From Planctomycetota bacterium (lineage in GTDB: Bacteria > Planctomycetota > UBA1135 > GCA-002686595): a stretch of DNA of 64,000 bases. The position numbers were made by a program, and so were the translations under genes. The stretch lies in NCBI GenBank assembly GCA_016220085.1, contig JACRIN010000034.1, forward strand, positions 41,018-105,017. Direction: 5' to 3'. The notes beneath the pieces were generated by a model, which saw nothing but the letters and a program-made list of their open reading frames with translations, was not told the origin of the DNA and did no database searches. Shown in pieces: positions 54,003 through 63,865 of the stretch (its first letter is position 1; each line of letters begins with the position of its first letter).

Positions 54003-55310
54003 TCAGAGGTCGAGCCAGACGCCGCGGGGCTTGGTCGCGGTCGGCGGGACGCGCCACGCGTAGCTGCGGCGGAACGGCGTCACCCCTTCCGGCGTGATCG
54101 CGACCCGCGGCGATCCGTTCGCCGAGCCCGAATCCTGGATCGCGGTCGCGGTCAGCGTCGCCGTGAGCGAATCGCGATCGCCCTCGAACGCGAAGCACCG
54201 ACTCGCGCCGTTGTTGTCCGGTAGCACGGTCGCGGCGATGTATGCGCCGCCTTCGTGCACGGCGATGTCGCCGGCGCTGGTCGCGCGGGCGTGGATCGTC
54301 GGCAACTGGAGGAAGCCGCCGAACGTCGTGCCGACGTACCACGCGAGCAGACCCTCGCCGCTCGTGCCGATCGAGCCGGCGCGACACGTCAGATTGACGT
54401 CGGTATCGTCGACCGCGAGGCACGGGGCGAATTCCGGTCTACCGTCGTTCGCCGGCGTCTGATCGATCAGCGAGAGCGAGCTCCCGATCGCTCCCGACGC
54501 GATCAGCACGTTTTGCGCCTTCACGTCCTCGAACGCGACCAGCAGGTAGGCGTTGCGCTCGTCCGCGGCGACCGTCGGATGCCAGAAGTTGCCGGCTCCG
54601 CGCAGCGTGCCCGAGCCCTGGGCGTTCGCGCCGGCGATCAGCGTCTCGGAAGCGAACGAGTGCGCTTGGTCGAGCGAGGTCGCGCGCCACACGGAGTAGC
54701 CCTTCGACGTCGGATCGTCGAAGTACGAGAACACGAGCTCGAGCGCGTACCCGTTCGACCAGTCGCTCGGTCCGAGCGGAACGCATGCGAGCGCGCTCTG
54801 CAGCGAGATCCCGGTCGCCGTGACGTGGGGGAGCTTCTCGCAGAACGTGATCCACGGGCCCCAGACCTTGCCGTAGAGGCCGCTGACGATCCCGACCCAG
54901 ACGTCGTCCGGCGCGCCGCCGGACGAACTCGGGTTGGAGAAGATCACGGAGCAGTACCAGCGGTCGTACTTCGGATCGCCGTACTTGTGCGTCGGCACCG
55001 CGAGCGAGATCCCGGTGATCCGCTCCATGTAGAACGGCGAGTCGACGAGCTTCAGCCACGCGCCGGTCACCGGATCGAGCTCGGCGACGATCAGCCGGTC
55101 GTCGAACGTGAGTCGCTCTTCGACGAACGCGGCGATCAAGTGCCCGTCGGGCGTGTACGCGAGGTCGAATTCGCTGCAGCCGTTCGCGTCGGCGTACTTG
55201 TGCGCGAACTGCAAGAAGATCTCCTTGTCGGAGCTCTGCTGCGCGGTCGCGAGACCGGCGAGCGCGAGGGTGGCGAGCGAGAAGGCGAGTGCGGATCGGA
55301 TCGGGTGCAT
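54003..55310 (-). CDS. Exported ~435-residue beta-propeller-like protein, paralogue A
   Basis: 435 residues with a signal peptide (SALAFSLATLALAGLATAQ). It shares a pattern with paralogue B: QFAHKYADANGCSEFDLAYTPDGHLIAAF near the N-terminus, and RVAITPEGVTPFRRSYAW close to the GVWLDL end. Repeated D-x-N and GHLIAAF-type strands look like propeller or sandwich blades. No enzyme motif is visible. Not recognised; probably an envelope protein. It is the second of a minus-strand tandem pair. Confidence 0.65.
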   Translation of the reverse strand: MHPIRSALAFSLATLALAGLATAQQSSDKEIFLQFAHKYADANGCSEFDLAYTPDGHLIAAFVEERLTFDDRLIVAELDPVTGAWLKLVDSPFYMERITGISLAVPTHKYGDPKYDRWYCSVIFSNPSSSGGAPDDVWVGIVSGLYGKVWGPWITFCEKLPHVTATGISLQSALACVPLGPSDWSNGYALELVFSYFDDPTSKGYSVWRATSLDQAHSFASETLIAGANAQGSGTLRGAGNFWHPTVAADERNAYLLVAFEDVKAQNVLIASGAIGSSLSLIDQTPANDGRPEFAPCLAVDDTDVNLTCRAGSIGTSGEGLLAWYVGTTFGGFLQLPTIHARATSAGDIAVHEGGAYIAATVLPDNNGASRCFAFEGDRDSLTATLTATAIQDSGSANGSPRVAITPEGVTPFRRSYAWRVPPTATKPRGVWLDL

Positions 55311-55394
55311 GGTAGGGCGGGGTTGAGGAAGTGTGGGAGGCGTTCGAGAGCTGGAAACCCGAGCGCCCGCGGTCGCAACACGGGCTCGCGCAAC

Positions 55395-55445
55395 GAGCCG
55401 CGCCCGCCGAGCGAGGCCGAAGCTCTCGCGGGGCGGGCGCGGCTC
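55395..55445 (-). terminator. Inverted repeat after paralogue B
   Basis: A perfect 14-bp stem (55395-55408 with 55432-55445) encloses a 23-base loop that itself can pair partly. No strong T-run follows, so intrinsic termination is likely but not certain. Confidence 0.5.
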
Positions 55446-55459
55446 CGCTCGGCCGGCGC

Positions 55460-56764
55460 CTAGAAGTCGAGCCAGACGCCGACCTTCTGGCCGTTCGGGA
55501 GGTAGTTGGTCCACCCGTAGGTGCGCCGGAACGGTTGCACGCCGTCGGGCGTGACCGCGACGCGTGCCGGGCCCCAGGCCTTGCCCGAGTCGCTGACCAT
55601 CACCGACGGCAGTGTCACCGTGTCGTCGTCGCGGTCGCCCTCGAGCGCGAACGCCGCCGGAGCGCCGCTTTGGTCGGGGTACGCGATCACGGCCACGAAC
55701 GCGTCGCTCTCGTACGCGCCGAGGTCCGCCGCGGTCTCGACGAGCCCGTGCAGCGGCTGCAGCTCGTCGAAGAGGCCGAACGGCGTGCCGACGTACCACG
55801 TGAGACCGCTCGAGCCGCTCGGCGCGCCGAATTCGGTCCGGCACGTGAAGTTGACGTCGTTGTCGTACGCGACGATCGTCGGCGCGAACTCGGTTCGTCC
55901 ATCGGCCTTGGTGGCGAAGATCTCGGTGAACGTCCCGCCGATCGAGCTCGACCCGACGCGCACCGTGCCGGTGCTCGGATCCTCGAATGCGAGCAACGTC
56001 ACCGCGTTGTGTTCGTCGCCGTACGCCGACGGATGTCCGAACTCGCCGTGATCGATCAGCGCGCCATCTAGCCCGAGCATCGTGCCGTGCGGCCCCGCGA
56101 CGCGCTGGTCGTGCGCGAACCAGCGGCCGTAGTCGATCGACGTCGCGCGCCAGATCGTGCCGTGCGTCCCGTTCGGGTTTTCGCCCCAGCACGCGAACAC
56201 GTCGACCGCGTAGTTCGACCAGTCGCCGGGCTTGATCGGCGTGAGCGCGAGCGTCGGGTGCACTTCGACCGACGTGTTGACCGTCGCCGGCAGGTTCTGG
56301 AAGAAGCGCGCGATCGGACCCCACTTCTTGCCGAGCTTGCCCGTGTAGAGCGCGACGTAGTTCGCCGGCGCGGATCCGGCCGAGACCGGGCCCTGGTAGA
56401 GCGCGGCCGCGACGTACCACTGGTCGCGCAGGCTGTCGCCGAACTTGACCGGCGGCACCGCGAGCTCGAGCCCGAAGATCTCGTCGAGCCCGAGCGATTG
56501 ATCGCACAGCACGAGCCAGACGTTGGTCGCCGGATCGTACTCGGCGACGATCAGACGGTCGGAGCCCGCCGGACGATCCTCGCCGAAGGCGGCGATCAGG
56601 TGGCCATCGGCCGAGTAGGCGATGTCGAACGGTTTGCAGCCGACGCTGCCCGAGTAGTTGTGCGCGAACTGGCCGAACACTTCGACATCGGGGCCGTTCT
56701 GCGCGGAGGCGGGGGAGCTCGCGGCGAGCGCGGCGAGCAGCGGGAGGATGCTGAGCTTGGTCAT
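55460..56764 (-). CDS. Exported ~434-residue beta-propeller-like protein, paralogue B
   Basis: 434 residues with a signal peptide (ILPLLAALAASSPASAQ). The arrangement matches paralogue A: QFAHNYSGSVGCKPFDIAYSADGHLIAAF, VWLVLCDQS, GDWSNYAVDVF, FAPTIVAYDNDVNFTCR, and RVAVTPDGVQPFRRTYGW before GVWLDF. The two are clearly a duplication that has diverged. A ribosome-binding site CAGGA precedes the ATG. Function unknown. It lies near genes for a surface glycan, but a link is only positional. Confidence 0.65.
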   Translation of the reverse strand: MTKLSILPLLAALAASSPASAQNGPDVEVFGQFAHNYSGSVGCKPFDIAYSADGHLIAAFGEDRPAGSDRLIVAEYDPATNVWLVLCDQSLGLDEIFGLELAVPPVKFGDSLRDQWYVAAALYQGPVSAGSAPANYVALYTGKLGKKWGPIARFFQNLPATVNTSVEVHPTLALTPIKPGDWSNYAVDVFACWGENPNGTHGTIWRATSIDYGRWFAHDQRVAGPHGTMLGLDGALIDHGEFGHPSAYGDEHNAVTLLAFEDPSTGTVRVGSSSIGGTFTEIFATKADGRTEFAPTIVAYDNDVNFTCRTEFGAPSGSSGLTWYVGTPFGLFDELQPLHGLVETAADLGAYESDAFVAVIAYPDQSGAPAAFALEGDRDDDTVTLPSVMVSDSGKAWGPARVAVTPDGVQPFRRTYGWTNYLPNGQKVGVWLDF

Positions 56765-56976
56765 GGCGATTCCTGCGGTTTCGAGGGGACGGGAACGCCT
56801 GCTCCAAATCGAACGCGCGCCGGACGCAACGCGAAATACGCCCGCCGCGAGCGCTCCCCCGAGCTGGCGGGCTCAGGCCTCGCGCTCGCGAGTCGAAGCG
56901 CGCGTTCGCGAGGCCGAGGGCGCGAGCTCGCGAGCCGCGGCCGGCGCGCGCCAGCCGCAGGCGCATGATCGTGCTC

Positions 56977-58089
56977 TCAGCGAGCGCGCACCGTCAGCAG
57001 CGAGACCTCGGGAGGACACAGGAACCGGACCGTCGGCGCGCACATGCGCTCGCAGCCGACGCCGCGCGAGACGTAGATCGGACGGCCGTGAAGCTCGTGC
57101 AGGCCGCCGCCGGCGACCGCGCGGGGCACGTCGCTCAGCGTCAGCAGCGGTCCGACGAACGGCAACTGGATCTGTCCGCCGTGCGTGTGCCCGGCGACCG
57201 TCAGATGAACGCCGGGCTCGCCGTCGAGCGGGAGCAAGACGTCCGGGAAGTGCGAGACGAGGATCCTGAGCTCGTCGCCGCGCCGCTGGTCGAACTCCGC
57301 GACGAACTCGCGCGTCTCGGGATCGCTCGGCAACTCGCCGGCACCGCCGATCACGATCGTCTGGCCGCCGAACGCGAGCGAGATCGTCTCGTTCACCAGG
57401 ATCCGCACCGGAGTCCCGGCGAGCGCCCGGCGGACGAGCTCGATGTGGTCGGTGTTGCCGAGCACGAAGTACGCGCCGAGCGGCGCCGTGAGCGGCAGGA
57501 CGAGCTCGTGGAACGCGCGCGCGATGTCGTCGGGCGCGTCGCGGCGCTGAATCAGGTCGCCGGGCAAGAGGATCAGGTGCGGCTCGAACGCGAGCGTCGC
57601 GCGGACCGCGCGCCGCAGGTGTTCGTCGACATCGGCGGATTGCAGGTCGGCGAGCACCGCGATGCGCAGCGGCTCGCTCGGCGCGACCGCGGGATCGACC
57701 AAGACCTCGACGCGCTCCTCGACGAGGCGCTTGGGCTCGACGAACGTCGCCCAGACGCCGAGCGGCGCGCCCGCGAGGCCGAGCCACGCGACGAGCCGCA
57801 CGCCGCGCGCGAGCTCGCGCCGTCGTCCTGCGAGCAGCAGCAACGCGGCGACGACGGGCACGACGATCACGAGGTCGACGTACGCGAGCCGCACGACGTA
57901 GAACCCGTTGTGCGCGACGAACGCCAACACGGGCGCCTTCAGCACGAACACCGCGCCTGTGACGACGAGCGCGAGCGCGAGGCGGGCGCCCCCGACGCGG
58001 CTCGGCGGCTTGCGAAGCAGGAGCCATGCGAGCAGCAGACCGTCGACCAGCGACGCGAGCACGGTGATCGACCAGAGCAGCGGAGTCAT
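56977..58089 (-). CDS. Membrane-anchored calcineurin-like metallophosphoesterase, diverged
   Basis: 370 residues. Three membrane helices fill the first ~110 residues. The catalytic domain follows with VLADLQSADV, LLPGDLIQ, LGNTDHIELV, VSHFPD and GHTHGGQIQLPF, and ends CAPTVRFLCPPEVSLL. Two metal-site residues deviate from the family: the D-x-H motif reads Asp148-Leu-Gln150, and GNHD reads GNTD (Thr213). Relatives hydrolyse UDP-diacylglucosamine or unknown phosphodiesters. Either the metal set has changed or the enzyme is weak. It precedes the boxB terminator on the same strand. Confidence 0.75.
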   Translation of the reverse strand: MTPLLWSITVLASLVDGLLLAWLLLRKPPSRVGGARLALALVVTGAVFVLKAPVLAFVAHNGFYVVRLAYVDLVIVVPVVAALLLLAGRRRELARGVRLVAWLGLAGAPLGVWATFVEPKRLVEERVEVLVDPAVAPSEPLRIAVLADLQSADVDEHLRRAVRATLAFEPHLILLPGDLIQRRDAPDDIARAFHELVLPLTAPLGAYFVLGNTDHIELVRRALAGTPVRILVNETISLAFGGQTIVIGGAGELPSDPETREFVAEFDQRRGDELRILVSHFPDVLLPLDGEPGVHLTVAGHTHGGQIQLPFVGPLLTLSDVPRAVAGGGLHELHGRPIYVSRGVGCERMCAPTVRFLCPPEVSLLTVRAR

Positions 58090-58128
58090 GCCCTAAACTT
58101 TACCAAGCAAAGCACTTCCCGTGCAAAC

Positions 58129-58168
58129 GACCGGGGCCGCGGCCCGGCGAAGGGACGCGGCCCCGGTC
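58129..58168 (-). terminator. Terminator of the boxC-boxB operon
   Basis: A perfect 13-bp stem (58129-58141 with 58156-58168) around a 14-base loop, 15 bases after the boxB stop; CGTTTGC follows on the minus strand. Confidence 0.7.
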
Positions 58169-58182
58169 GGGAGCCTCGGAGC

Positions 58183-59595
<1,413 letters not shown>

Positions 59596-59620
59596 GGCGA
59601 GGTGGGGCGAGAGGTTGGGT

Positions 59621-61273
59621 TCAGGTGCGGAGCGTGTTGAACTCGGGCTTGGTCGGCGTGCCGTAGCACGTGAGCGCGCCGCGCTCGCCGACCGCGTTCG
59701 GGCGTTGGAAGATCCAGTTCTGCCAGGCGGAGAGCCGCCCGAAGATCTTGGTCTCCATCGTTTCGGGGCCGGCGAAGCGCAGGTTTTGCTCCATGCCGGT
59801 CAGGCCGTCGGGCGAGAAGCTCGCGCGCTCCTCGATCGCGAGGCGCAGCTCGTCCGACCAGTCGATCGCGTCGGGCGCGACGGTCGCGAGGCCGAGCTCG
59901 TCCGCGGTCTCGGCGTCGAAGAGCTTGCCCTCGAGCTCGAGCACCTTGCCGACGCTGTCGGGCGTGCCGAGGAAGCGCGTCTCGAGGCGTGTCAAGCCGT
60001 TCGCCATCGGGAAGAGCCCCGCGTGGACCTGCGTCAGCCCGAGTCGTACCGGCCGATCGGCGTCGTTCAGCACGTAGATGCGATCGCAGCCGAGCGCGAG
60101 CTCCAGCGCGGTGCCGACGAACGTCGTGCCGTCGTCGGCGATCGCGTAGAGGCTCTTCGCGCTGCCTTCCCAGCGCTTCAGCGTGCGCTTCGCGAAGTGG
60201 CGGGTCTCGACGACGAACCAGTGCTTCGAGCTCGCGACCAGCGCGTCGGTGGTCTGCCAGGTGGTCGCCGGTCCCTTCGCGCGCAAGAGGATCAGGCCGA
60301 TATGCGGCTCGTTGAAGCGCAGTTGGCAGATCGCGTCGTCGAGCTCGCGCAGCGCGCGGAGATACCACCACGCCGCGCCTTGCGCGAGCGCTTCGGCGTC
60401 GCTCTTCGGGCACGCGTCGGGCGCGGTCAGCGTCAGCTCCGCGGTGCGCATCGCGCGATCGAGCTTCACTTCGACGTACCGATAGCGCAGCGCGTCGGGC
60501 TCGATCGTCGCCTCGACTTGGTCGAGCTTCACGCCCTGCGCCGCGCGCGGCTGGACTTCGCTCGCGAGCTCGCGCGCCATCTGACCGACGGCCTCGTCCC
60601 ACTTGGAGAGCTGCGCGATGCGGTCGACGAGGTTCCACTCGACCGCACGCTTGCCCTTGATGCCTTCGGCGATCGTCGAGAAGACGTCGGTGCGGTCGCG
60701 GCGCAACTTGCGCTTGTCGGCGATGCGCGTCAGCCCGCCGGTGCCGGGCAGCACGCCGAGCAACGGCACTTCGGGGAACGACACGGCGCTGTTGCGATCG
60801 TCGACCAGCAGGATCTTGTCGCACGCGAGAGCGAGCTCGTATCCACCGCCCGACGCCGTGCCGTTGAGCGCCGCGAGGAAGCGCAGGTTCGAACTCGCGC
60901 TCGCGTCCTCGATGCCGAGACGCGTCTCGTTGGTGTAGCGACAGAAGTTGACCTTGAAGCCGTGCGTCGACGTCCGCAGCATCACGATGTTCGCGCCGGC
61001 GCAGAACACGCGATCGAGCGAGCCCGTGATCACGCACACGCGCACTTCGGGGTGCTCGAAGCGCAAGCGCAGGATCGCGTCGGCGAGCTCGACGTCGACG
61101 CCGATGTCGTAGCTGTTGAGCTTGAGCTCGTAGCCCGGCCGCTGCGGCTCGAACTGCCGCACGTTCATCGCGAGCGTCGCGACATCGCCTTGGAACGACA
61201 GCTTCCAATGGCGGTAGCGCTCGGGGTGCGTCTGGAAGACGACGCGCTCGGGGGAGGTTGCGGACTCGGCCAC
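59621..61273 (-). CDS. boxC: Benzoyl-CoA-dihydrodiol lyase BoxC (2,3-epoxybenzoyl-CoA dihydrolase)
   Basis: 550 residues, an enoyl-CoA-hydratase superfamily member with two crotonase-like halves. Marks: YRHWKLSFQGDVATLAM, LKLNSYDIGVDVEL, FRFEHPEVRV-like helix, FCAGANIVML, NFCRYTNETR, GGGYELALACD, and FPEVPLLGVLPGTGGLTR. The enzyme hydrolytically opens the epoxide ring and releases formate. GTG 61273 is chosen as start because it gives the family length (~550), lies just before the conserved region, and has GAGG 8 bases upstream; ATGs at 61327 and 61357 give unconserved extensions. It is divergent from boxR with a shared control region. Confidence 0.93.
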   Translation of the reverse strand: MAESATSPERVVFQTHPERYRHWKLSFQGDVATLAMNVRQFEPQRPGYELKLNSYDIGVDVELADAILRLRFEHPEVRVCVITGSLDRVFCAGANIVMLRTSTHGFKVNFCRYTNETRLGIEDASASSNLRFLAALNGTASGGGYELALACDKILLVDDRNSAVSFPEVPLLGVLPGTGGLTRIADKRKLRRDRTDVFSTIAEGIKGKRAVEWNLVDRIAQLSKWDEAVGQMARELASEVQPRAAQGVKLDQVEATIEPDALRYRYVEVKLDRAMRTAELTLTAPDACPKSDAEALAQGAAWWYLRALRELDDAICQLRFNEPHIGLILLRAKGPATTWQTTDALVASSKHWFVVETRHFAKRTLKRWEGSAKSLYAIADDGTTFVGTALELALGCDRIYVLNDADRPVRLGLTQVHAGLFPMANGLTRLETRFLGTPDSVGKVLELEGKLFDAETADELGLATVAPDAIDWSDELRLAIEERASFSPDGLTGMEQNLRFAGPETMETKIFGRLSAWQNWIFQRPNAVGERGALTCYGTPTKPEFNTLRT

Positions 61274-61290
61274 TTCGATTGCCTCGCGTC

Positions 61291-61319
61291 TTGCGGTTCG
61301 GTCGAATGGGCAGTATTGT
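61291..61319 (+). promoter_or_regulatory. Predicted promoter of boxR
   Basis: TTGCGG (61291-61296), 17 bases, TATTGT (61314-61319). The -10 lies inside the inverted repeat, suggesting autoregulation. The -35 hexamer is identical to that of the boxC promoter. Confidence 0.55.
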
Positions 61320-61324
61320 GCCCA
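61307..61324. promoter_or_regulatory. Candidate BoxR operator in the boxC-boxR region
   Basis: Perfect inverted repeat TGGGCA-N6-TGCCCA. It overlaps the predicted boxR -10 box and lies just downstream of the predicted boxC start, so a dimer bound here could block both promoters. Confidence 0.6.
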
Positions 61325-61343
61325 CATCAGGGGGGTGGCGAGA

Positions 61344-61372
61344 AGGATAGAGCTCATACCTCCGGGCCGCAA
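61344..61372 (-). promoter_or_regulatory. Predicted promoter of boxC-boxB
   Basis: Minus strand TTGCGG (61372-61367), 17 bases, TATCCT (61349-61344). The start would be near 61337, giving a leader of about 65 bases to the GTG, which contains the inverted repeat at 61307-61324. Confidence 0.65.
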
Positions 61373-62112
61373 TGGACGAGCGCACGATTCTGACCGAGCT
61401 GGGACGACGCCTGCGCGCCGCGCGCGAGGAGTCGGCGTTGACCGTCAGCGAGCTCGCCCGGCGCTCCGGCGTCAGCCGCCGCCACGTGACCGAGGCCGAG
61501 GCCGGGCGCGCGAATCTGTCGGTGACCAAACTCTGCGCGCTCGCCGAGGCGCTCGGGTGGCGTCCGAGCCGGCTGCTCGAACTCGAAGTCGACGCCGCGC
61601 GCTCGCAGCGAATCGCGCTGGTCGGCTTGCGCGGCGCCGGCAAGTCGACGGTCGGTCGCAAGCTCGCGCTCGCGCTCGAAGTGCCGTTCATCGAGCTCGA
61701 TCGGCGCGTCGAGGAGCTCGCGGGTCTGTCGCTCGCCACGATCTTCGACCTGCACGGCGCGGCGTACTTCCGTCGGCTCGAGGCTGAGGCGCTCGAGAAG
61801 GTCCTCGCGGAGGGCGAGCGCTGGGTGCTCGCGACCGGCGGCTCGATCGTGCGCTCGCCGACGACGTACGCACGGGTGTTGCAGTCTTGCCGCACTGTGT
61901 GGCTGCGCGCCGACGCCGAGGTGCATCACGCGCGCGTCGCCGCGCAGGGGGATCGTCGGCCGATGGCGGGCCGACCGCGCGCGATGGACGAGCTGCGCGC
62001 CTTGCTCGCCGAGCGGGAGCCCGAGTACTCGCGCTGCGAGTTCGTCGTCGACACCGACCGGCGCGATGCCGAGCAGATCGTCGCGGAGCTCGCCCGTCGT
62101 TTCGACGCGTGA
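61372..62112 (+). CDS. boxR: BoxR transcriptional regulator (XRE domain plus shikimate-kinase-like domain)
   Basis: 246 residues. Residues ~5-70 are an XRE helix-turn-helix (LGRRLRAAREESALTVSEL, SGVSRRHVTEAEAGRANLS). Residues ~78-246 are a shikimate-kinase-like fold with a full Walker A GLRGAGKST (Lys91), FIELDRRVEELAG and LATGGSIV. In characterised systems this fusion binds benzoyl-CoA and releases repression of the box genes. It is divergent from boxC, as expected for its local regulator. ATG 61372 fits the start of the helix-turn-helix. Confidence 0.92.
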   Translation: MDERTILTELGRRLRAAREESALTVSELARRSGVSRRHVTEAEAGRANLSVTKLCALAEALGWRPSRLLELEVDAARSQRIALVGLRGAGKSTVGRKLALALEVPFIELDRRVEELAGLSLATIFDLHGAAYFRRLEAEALEKVLAEGERWVLATGGSIVRSPTTYARVLQSCRTVWLRADAEVHHARVAAQGDRRPMAGRPRAMDELRALLAEREPEYSRCEFVVDTDRRDAEQIVAELARRFDA

Positions 62113-62247
62113 GCCGCGGCTCGGGAGCGACCCAGCGCGCGGATTTTGGACCTGCCCGGCGCCGCGCGGCAGGCGCACAATGGACCCGCGGCACGCGCGG
62201 TTGCGTCGCCGCTTCCCGGCCCGAAGCCCCTCCGGAGGAGTGTCCCG

Positions 62248-63801
62248 ATGCGTCGTTCCAGCTTGCTCGCCTTCGCGTTCGCCACGACCTTGTTCACGTT
62301 CGGCGCCGACGCGAACGCCGCCGACATCCCGGTGCGGATGAAGGCGCTCGTGATGGGTGCCACCAAGCAGCCCGTCCGCACCGTCGCGCTCGACGGAGTG
62401 TCGTTCCAATCGATCGGGCCGTTCTCGCGCCATCCGTATCTGTTGTGGCGCGCCGATCCGACGCTGCCGCTCGGCTTCGAGCGCACGCACGAAGGCGGCG
62501 CCGCGTGGATCATGAAGTCGGCGGACACGCTCGGCCTCGCGGGCTTCGAGGTCGTGTTCGCTCAGACCGCGCAGTGGCTCGGCGAAGAGGTTTGGGTCTA
62601 CGCGCTGCGCGTCAACGGAGTGCCGATCCTCGACGCGAAGGTCGAGTTGCACTGGAGCGGCGGCGAGCTCGAGGGCGTGGTCAGCGCGCTGCCGGGCGAC
62701 ATCCAAGCGATCGAAGCCCCGCCGACGTTCCTCTCGCCCGACAGGGACTGGACGTACTGGTCGCGCCGCGAGCCGCCGCAGGTTTGGCTCGAGCTCGGCT
62801 GGATCGAGCGCGAGAGCGGTGACGCCGGCGAGATCACGCGCATCGTCGACGACGAAGGCGTCCACCTGACGCGCATCGCGCCGCCGGTGACCAAGGCCGC
62901 GCCGACCGACTTCACGTTCACCGAGTGGGCGACCGGCGTCTTCCCGGACCAGATCGGCGTCGACAGCCAGAACAACATCTGGTTCTCGCAGCCGAACTCC
63001 GGCAACTCGTTGACCAAGTTCGATCCGGTCGCGCAGCAGCTGACGCTGCATCCGGTCAACCCGGGTTCCGGCCCGGACGGGATGATCGTCGACCCGCTCA
63101 ACCGCGTGTGGAGCGGCTGCTACTACTCCGGTCAGATGGTGCAGTACACGATCGGCACCGGCGCGCTCAACCTGATCCCGGCGCCGTACGCGCCGTCGAA
63201 CCCGGCGATCCCGGTGTTCAGCCGCTCGACGCACGTGTGGGTGACCGACCACCAGAACAACCGCATCAGCGAGTGGGACCCGAACACGAGCACGTGGCTT
63301 GCGAGCGTCGTGATGCCGACGCCGAACTGCTGGGTGGTGCAAGGCACCGAGGATTCGAGCCGTCAGACGCTCTACTTCTCGGAGTACAACTCGTCGCAGC
63401 TCGCCAAGAAGCCGTGGGTCGGCCCGGTGACCGACATCGTGCTGCCGACCGGCGGCTGCGCGTTCCCGCAGTACTACCGCAGCCGCGTGTTCTACTCGAA
63501 CTGGAACACCGATCGGATGGGCGTCTACAACGTCGTCTCCGGCGGGATCGTCGAGTACGCGTATCCGATCGCGGGCGAGCTCGGTGGGCCGATCTGCAAG
63601 ACGAAGAACAATCAGATCGTCATCGGCACGCGCAACGTCGGCTACGTCATGGTGTTCGACACGAACACGGGGACGTTCGCCTCCTACAAAATCCCGACGG
63701 TGTTCCCCGGCTTGAAGGACGGAATCACGTCCGACAAGAACGGCGCGATCTGGTTCACCGAGACCGGCGTCAACAAGCTCGCTCGCCTCGTGCTGCCGTA
63801 G
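62248..63801 (+). CDS. Exported Vgb/NHL-like beta-propeller protein
   Basis: 517 residues with a signal peptide (SSLLAFAFATTLFTFGADANA). The first ~220 residues are a separate beta-rich domain; residues ~225-517 form a propeller of virginiamycin-B-lyase/SMP type with repeats such as FPDQIGVDSQNNIWFSQPNSG, GMIVDPLNRVWSG, TSDKNGAIWFTETGVNKLARL. The Vgb active-site histidine/glutamate set cannot be confirmed. A strong GGAGGAG ribosome-binding site lies 7 bases before ATG 62248. A perfect hairpin terminator and a likely group II intron follow. Confidence 0.7.
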   Translation: MRRSSLLAFAFATTLFTFGADANAADIPVRMKALVMGATKQPVRTVALDGVSFQSIGPFSRHPYLLWRADPTLPLGFERTHEGGAAWIMKSADTLGLAGFEVVFAQTAQWLGEEVWVYALRVNGVPILDAKVELHWSGGELEGVVSALPGDIQAIEAPPTFLSPDRDWTYWSRREPPQVWLELGWIERESGDAGEITRIVDDEGVHLTRIAPPVTKAAPTDFTFTEWATGVFPDQIGVDSQNNIWFSQPNSGNSLTKFDPVAQQLTLHPVNPGSGPDGMIVDPLNRVWSGCYYSGQMVQYTIGTGALNLIPAPYAPSNPAIPVFSRSTHVWVTDHQNNRISEWDPNTSTWLASVVMPTPNCWVVQGTEDSSRQTLYFSEYNSSQLAKKPWVGPVTDIVLPTGGCAFPQYYRSRVFYSNWNTDRMGVYNVVSGGIVEYAYPIAGELGGPICKTKNNQIVIGTRNVGYVMVFDTNTGTFASYKIPTVFPGLKDGITSDKNGAIWFTETGVNKLARLVLP

Positions 63802-63830
63802 GGCGAGCGCGTTCGCGCGACGAGCGTCGA

Positions 63831-63859
63831 GACGGGAGTCGGCCGAGCCGACTCCCGTC
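63831..63859 (+). terminator. Hairpin terminator after the Vgb-like gene
   Basis: Perfect 13-bp stem (63831-63843 with 63847-63859) closing a CGA loop, 30 bases after the stop. Only GTCGTT follows before the intron-like sequence begins. Confidence 0.7.
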
Positions 63860-63865
63860 GTCGTT

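Noticed and set aside
61274..61372. N-terminal extension of BoxC from upstream ATG/TTG codons
   Set aside because: The extra residues are not BoxC-like, would overlap boxR and its control region, and GTG 61273 with GAGG gives the family length.
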